Shown here: piece after piece, positions 60,982 to 64,000 of the stretch
How the letters are laid out: every line of letters begins with the position of its first letter
Numbering within the stretch: position 1 is the first letter of the stretch
Source of the DNA: Thermodesulfobacterium sp.
GTDB taxonomy: Bacteria; Desulfobacterota; Thermodesulfobacteria; Thermodesulfobacteriales; Thermodesulfobacteriaceae
Length of the DNA stretch: 64,000 bases
Reading direction: 5' to 3'
NCBI GenBank assembly: GCA_017656385.1
Contig: JACDNX010000004.1
Coordinates: 124,001 to 188,000, forward strand
The notes under the pieces: generated by a model
The model's database searches: none
Told to the model about the DNA's origin: nothing
The model's input: the letters and a program-made list of their open reading frames with translations, nothing else
Position numbers and translations under genes: made by a program

Positions 60982-63523
60982 TTTTTAAAGTTTTACCCTC
61001 CAGATATTTCATAATCTTTGGACGTTCCTTAGCTATTTTTACAATTTCATCCTTAGAAAGTTCTACCGAAACCTCTACCTGATCTCTTACTTTACCGTTA
61101 ACCTGAATTACAAGAATAAAGGTATCTTCTTTTATAAGCTCAGGATCGTATTTAGGAAAAGCTTCCAATGAAATAAAGGGTTTATGTCCTATTTCTTCCC
61201 ACAATTCCTCTGCAATGTGAGGACAAATTGGAGAAATAAGAAGTAAAACTTTCTCAAAACATTCTTTCAAAACCTTTCTAACCTTCTCATCATCTACGGA
61301 AACTTCTTTCAAAGTATCTTCTAAAAAGTTAAGAAATTCCATAATAGCTGCGATTGCGGTATTAAAACGAAGTCTTTTTTCCAGATCTTCAGAAACTTTT
61401 TTTATAGTTTGATGAAGTTTCCTTCTAAGTTTTAACAAATTCTTGGGTAAGTTTTTAAACTCTTCCTCTACATAGGAAATTTCTCTTAATCTCTCTGCAT
61501 GGTTTGTAATTAGATTAAACAACCTTTTTAAAAACCTAAAGGCACCCTCTATTCCGTGGTCACTCCACTCAAGATCTCTTTCTGGAGGAGCTGCAAAGGC
61601 TATAAAAAGCCTTACTGTGTCAGCTCCATATTTATCTATCATCTTATCTGGATCAACCACATTACATTTGCTTTTAGACATTTTTTCAAACTTTCCAACC
61701 ACAACTTCTTTACCACAACCCTCTTTTAAACATTTTCCTTCAGAAGAAACCTCTTCTGGATAAAGCCAACCATGCACAGGACATTTATAAGTCTCCTTAA
61801 TAACCATTCCCTGAGTTAATAGGTTTGAAAAAGGCTCATCTAAATCAAAATATCCAAGATCCCTCAATACCTTAGTAAAGAACCTGGCATAAAGAAGATG
61901 TAAAATAGCATGCTCTATTCCTCCAATGTATTGATCTACAGGAAGCCAATATTTTATGTCCTCTTTATTAAAAGGTTCAGAAAAATTCGGACAGGCAAAT
62001 CTCGCGAAATACCAGGAAGACTCCATAAAGGTATCAAAAGTATCAGTTTCTCTTTTTGCTGGGGCTCCACATTTTGGACAGGTAGTATTTACAAATTCAG
62101 GAAAATTGGGAAGAGGCGATCTTCCTGAAGAATCTATTTGAACATTAAGAGGTAAAACTACCGGAAGATTTTCCAGTTTTTCTGGAACTATTCCACACTT
62201 TTCACAATAAATCATAGGAATAGGACAACCCCAGTATCTTTGACGAGAAATTCCCCAGTCTCTTAATCTATAAGTAACTTTTCTCTTTCCAAGTCCTTTT
62301 TCTTCTAAATAAGAGGTAACTTTTCTTTTTCCTTCTACACTATTAAGACCTGTAAAAATATCAGAATTTATCATTATACCAGGCTCTTCATAAGCAGAAT
62401 CCATTTCTTCAGGGTTTAAATCCTTGTCTTTAGGTGTAATAACAACTTTTATAGGAAGGTTATATTTCTTAGCAAATTCAAAGTCTCTTTGGTCATGAGC
62501 AGGAACGCACATTATAGCTCCTGTTCCATACTCCATTAAAACAAAATTAGCGGCAAAAAGTGGCAATTTTTCACCGGTAAGAGGATGAATAGCATAAGTT
62601 TGTAAGAACAATCCTTCTTTTTCGACAAGTCCAGCTTCTATATCTCTTTTTCCTTTTCTTACTCTTTCTACGAATACTTTTAGTTCTTTTGTCAATCCTT
62701 TTTTCTCTGCAATTTTTTCAGCTAATGGATGTTCTGGAGACATACAAACAAAGGTTGCTCCAAAAAGAGTATCCGGGCGGGTAGTATAAACAATTAGATC
62801 TTCTCCTATTTCTGGTATAGGAAATTTTATCTCCGCCCCTTCGCTTTTTCCTATCCAGTTTTTTTGCATAGTTATAACTTTTTCAGGCCAGTGCCCTTTA
62901 AGTTTTTCCAGATCTTCTAAAAGTTCTTCAGCATAAGCAGTAATTTTCAAAAACCATCCCTCCATTTCTTTAAAAGTAACTTCTGTTCCACACCTCCAGC
63001 AGGCTCCATCTTCTACTTGTTCGTTAGCAAGAACGGTGTGACAAGAAGGACACCAATTAACCAGAGTTTTTTTCCTATAAGCAAGACCTCTTTCATACAT
63101 TTCTATAAAGAATCTCTGTTCGTGTTTATAGTAGTCTGGATCACAGGTAGCAAATTCTCTACCCCAGTCATAGCTAAATCCGAGCTTTTTAAGCTGTGTT
63201 CTCATATAATCTATGTTTGAATAAGTCCATTTAGTTGGATGTATTCCGTGTTTAAGAGCTGCATTTTCAGCTGGAAGCCCAAAAGCATCCCATCCCATGG
63301 GATGAAGCACATTATAACCTTTCATTCTCTTCACTCTGGCTAAAATATCACCAAGAGTATAATTTCTCACATGTCCCATGTGAATTCTTCCTGAAGGATA
63401 AGGAAACATTTCTAAAACATAATATTTGGGTTTTGAAGGATCAGTCTTTACTTCAAAAATTTTGTTCTCCTCCCAGAGTTTTTGCCATTTAGCTTCTATA
63501 GAAGAAAAATCATATCTTTTCAT
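60935..63523 (-). CDS. leuS: Leucyl-tRNA synthetase LeuS
   Basis: LeuRS charges tRNA-Leu. The start [19 protein letters not shown] at 63523 is 7 bases from GGGAGG; an upstream start would add seven residues and is rejected. Seen: the class I HIGH box as [15 protein letters not shown], zinc-site cysteines (WCPSC, CWRCG), the editing domain with [13 protein letters not shown] and [12 protein letters not shown], the KMSKSK box, and the C-terminal tRNA-binding region. It is 862 residues. It precedes lptE with a 47-base overlap and follows icd by 26 bases. Confidence 0.97.
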   Translation of the reverse strand: MKRYDFSSIEAKWQKLWEENKIFEVKTDPSKPKYYVLEMFPYPSGRIHMGHVRNYTLGDILARVKRMKGYNVLHPMGWDAFGLPAENAALKHGIHPTKWTYSNIDYMRTQLKKLGFSYDWGREFATCDPDYYKHEQRFFIEMYERGLAYRKKTLVNWCPSCHTVLANEQVEDGACWRCGTEVTFKEMEGWFLKITAYAEELLEDLEKLKGHWPEKVITMQKNWIGKSEGAEIKFPIPEIGEDLIVYTTRPDTLFGATFVCMSPEHPLAEKIAEKKGLTKELKVFVERVRKGKRDIEAGLVEKEGLFLQTYAIHPLTGEKLPLFAANFVLMEYGTGAIMCVPAHDQRDFEFAKKYNLPIKVVITPKDKDLNPEEMDSAYEEPGIMINSDIFTGLNSVEGKRKVTSYLEEKGLGKRKVTYRLRDWGISRQRYWGCPIPMIYCEKCGIVPEKLENLPVVLPLNVQIDSSGRSPLPNFPEFVNTTCPKCGAPAKRETDTFDTFMESSWYFARFACPNFSEPFNKEDIKYWLPVDQYIGGIEHAILHLLYARFFTKVLRDLGYFDLDEPFSNLLTQGMVIKETYKCPVHGWLYPEEVSSEGKCLKEGCGKEVVVGKFEKMSKSKCNVVDPDKMIDKYGADTVRLFIAFAAPPERDLEWSDHGIEGAFRFLKRLFNLITNHAERLREISYVEEEFKNLPKNLLKLRRKLHQTIKKVSEDLEKRLRFNTAIAAIMEFLNFLEDTLKEVSVDDEKVRKVLKECFEKVLLLISPICPHIAEELWEEIGHKPFISLEAFPKYDPELIKEDTFILVIQVNGKVRDQVEVSVELSKDEIVKIAKERPKIMKYLEGKTLKNVVFVPKKLINFVVS

Positions 63524-63549
63524 AGATACGCCTCCCATAAACAATAGGT

Positions 63550-64000
63550 CTAAAAATAAATATTTCTAACTATAGCTTCGGCAAATTCAGAGCATTTTAC
63601 TTCTTTTGCACCCTCAAGCTGTCTTGCAAGATCATAGGTAACAATTTTTTGCTGAATTGTTCTGGAAAGGGCTTCCCAGATTAAATCAGCAGCTTCTTTC
63701 CAGCCAATATATTCCAACATCATTTTCCCAGAAAGAATAAGAGATGAGGGATTTACCTTATCAAGTCCTGCATATTTGGGAGCTGATCCATGAGTGGCTT
63801 CAAAAATAGCATATCCATCTCCAATATTAGCACCTGGAGCCATACCCAAACCACCAACCTGAGCTGCAAGTGCATCAGAAAGATAATCTCCGTTTAAATT
63901 TGTAGTTGCAAGAATACTGTACTCCTCAGGCCTTAAAAGCGCCCATTGAAACATAGCATCTGCAATCCTATCTTTAACAATCACAATTCCCTCTGGGACA
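63550..64000 (-). CDS. icd: Isocitrate dehydrogenase, NADP type (C-terminal part; runs off the window)
   Basis: Isocitrate dehydrogenase converts isocitrate to 2-oxoglutarate. The visible 149 residues, open to the window edge, read [18 protein letters not shown], then [17 protein letters not shown], the coenzyme-binding [20 protein letters not shown] (residues 20 at most, core GANIGD and [12 protein letters not shown]), and [13 protein letters not shown] at the end. The last block matches the E. coli-type NADP enzyme. The stop is at 63550. Its 5' part lies beyond base 64000. Sulfate reducers often use this enzyme in an oxidative or partial citric acid cycle. Confidence 0.93.
   Translation of the reverse strand, partial: VPEGIVIVKDRIADAMFQWALLRPEEYSILATTNLNGDYLSDALAAQVGGLGMAPGANIGDGYAIFEATHGSAPKYAGLDKVNPSSLILSGKMMLEYIGWKEAADLIWEALSRTIQQKIVTYDLARQLEGAKEVKCSEFAEAIVRNIYF

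Overview
The window is an AT-rich (about one third G+C by eye), very gene-dense piece of a bacterial chromosome. The complete dissimilatory sulfite reductase set dsrA-dsrB-dsrD marks a sulfate/sulfite-reducing organism. LptA, LptB, LptE and Tat genes indicate a Gram-negative envelope. Low G+C, a protein-only RNase P homologue (HARP family), Lys/Glu-rich proteins and the overall gene order point to a thermophilic Thermodesulfobacteriota member, most likely near Thermodesulfobacterium. That assignment is inference from gene content, not from a database match. I see no rRNA or tRNA gene, CRISPR array, prophage or complete insertion sequence, and no gene-free stretch longer than 300 bases.

Layout. 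1-12540 (+): the plsY end, a FapA/DUF342 protein, an unknown helical protein and tilS, then ftsH-folP-cdaA-cdaR-glmM (protein quality control, folate, c-di-AMP synthesis and amino-sugar isomerisation), a tiny CxxC membrane peptide with a NapH-like ferredoxin membrane protein, an rRNA methyltransferase and a radical SAM protein. 12537-15284 (-): a J-domain protein, a nucleoside phosphorylase and an SfsA/GIY-YIG fusion. 15362-17867 (+): a SpoU methyltransferase and a long HflX whose N-terminal extension carries a JAMM-like signature. 17776-32532 (-): fifteen tightly packed genes lptA-lptB-rpoN-hpf-rapZ-rimI-GAPDH-PPDK-like giant-GAPDH-nusB-cmk-HNH-glmS-DUF6485-rsfS. 32726-34670 (-): groES-groEL, ending at a strong terminator. 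34766-36316 (-): an APH/P-loop kinase fusion. 36469-44665 (+): slipin, DUF465, ilvB-ilvN, transketolase-tatC-tatA, and a MurU/AmgK-like pair. 44715-47633 (-): dsrABD. 47882-52100 (+): a PilB/GspE ATPase, fdhD and a beta-CASP nuclease. 52097-64000: DUF3108 protein (-), rpmB (+), rel (-), xseA-xseB-ispA-dxs (-), the HARP RNase P (+), and leuS-lptE plus the icd C-terminus (-).

How the genes fit together. One theme is amino sugar and envelope supply: GlmS and GlmM make GlcN-1-P, RapZ is in other bacteria a GlcN-6-P sensor that controls GlmS, CdaA/CdaR sit beside GlmM, a MurU/AmgK-like pair may salvage cell-wall sugars, and LptA/B/E move LPS. A second theme is central carbon: two GAPDH paralogues with different coenzyme-site residues flank a giant PPDK-related protein that lacks the PEP-binding TIM barrel.

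Architecture. Five of six convergent gene junctions have overlapping or abutting stop codons, three of them through the same 4-base TTAA. Several single genes or operon heads have a sigma70-type -10 box only 7-9 bases from the start codon and no Shine-Dalgarno, suggesting leaderless mRNAs. The HARP gene is the cleanest case. The strongest candidates for something under-described are the truncated-PPDK/double-GAPDH cluster, the JAMM-like HflX, and HARP.
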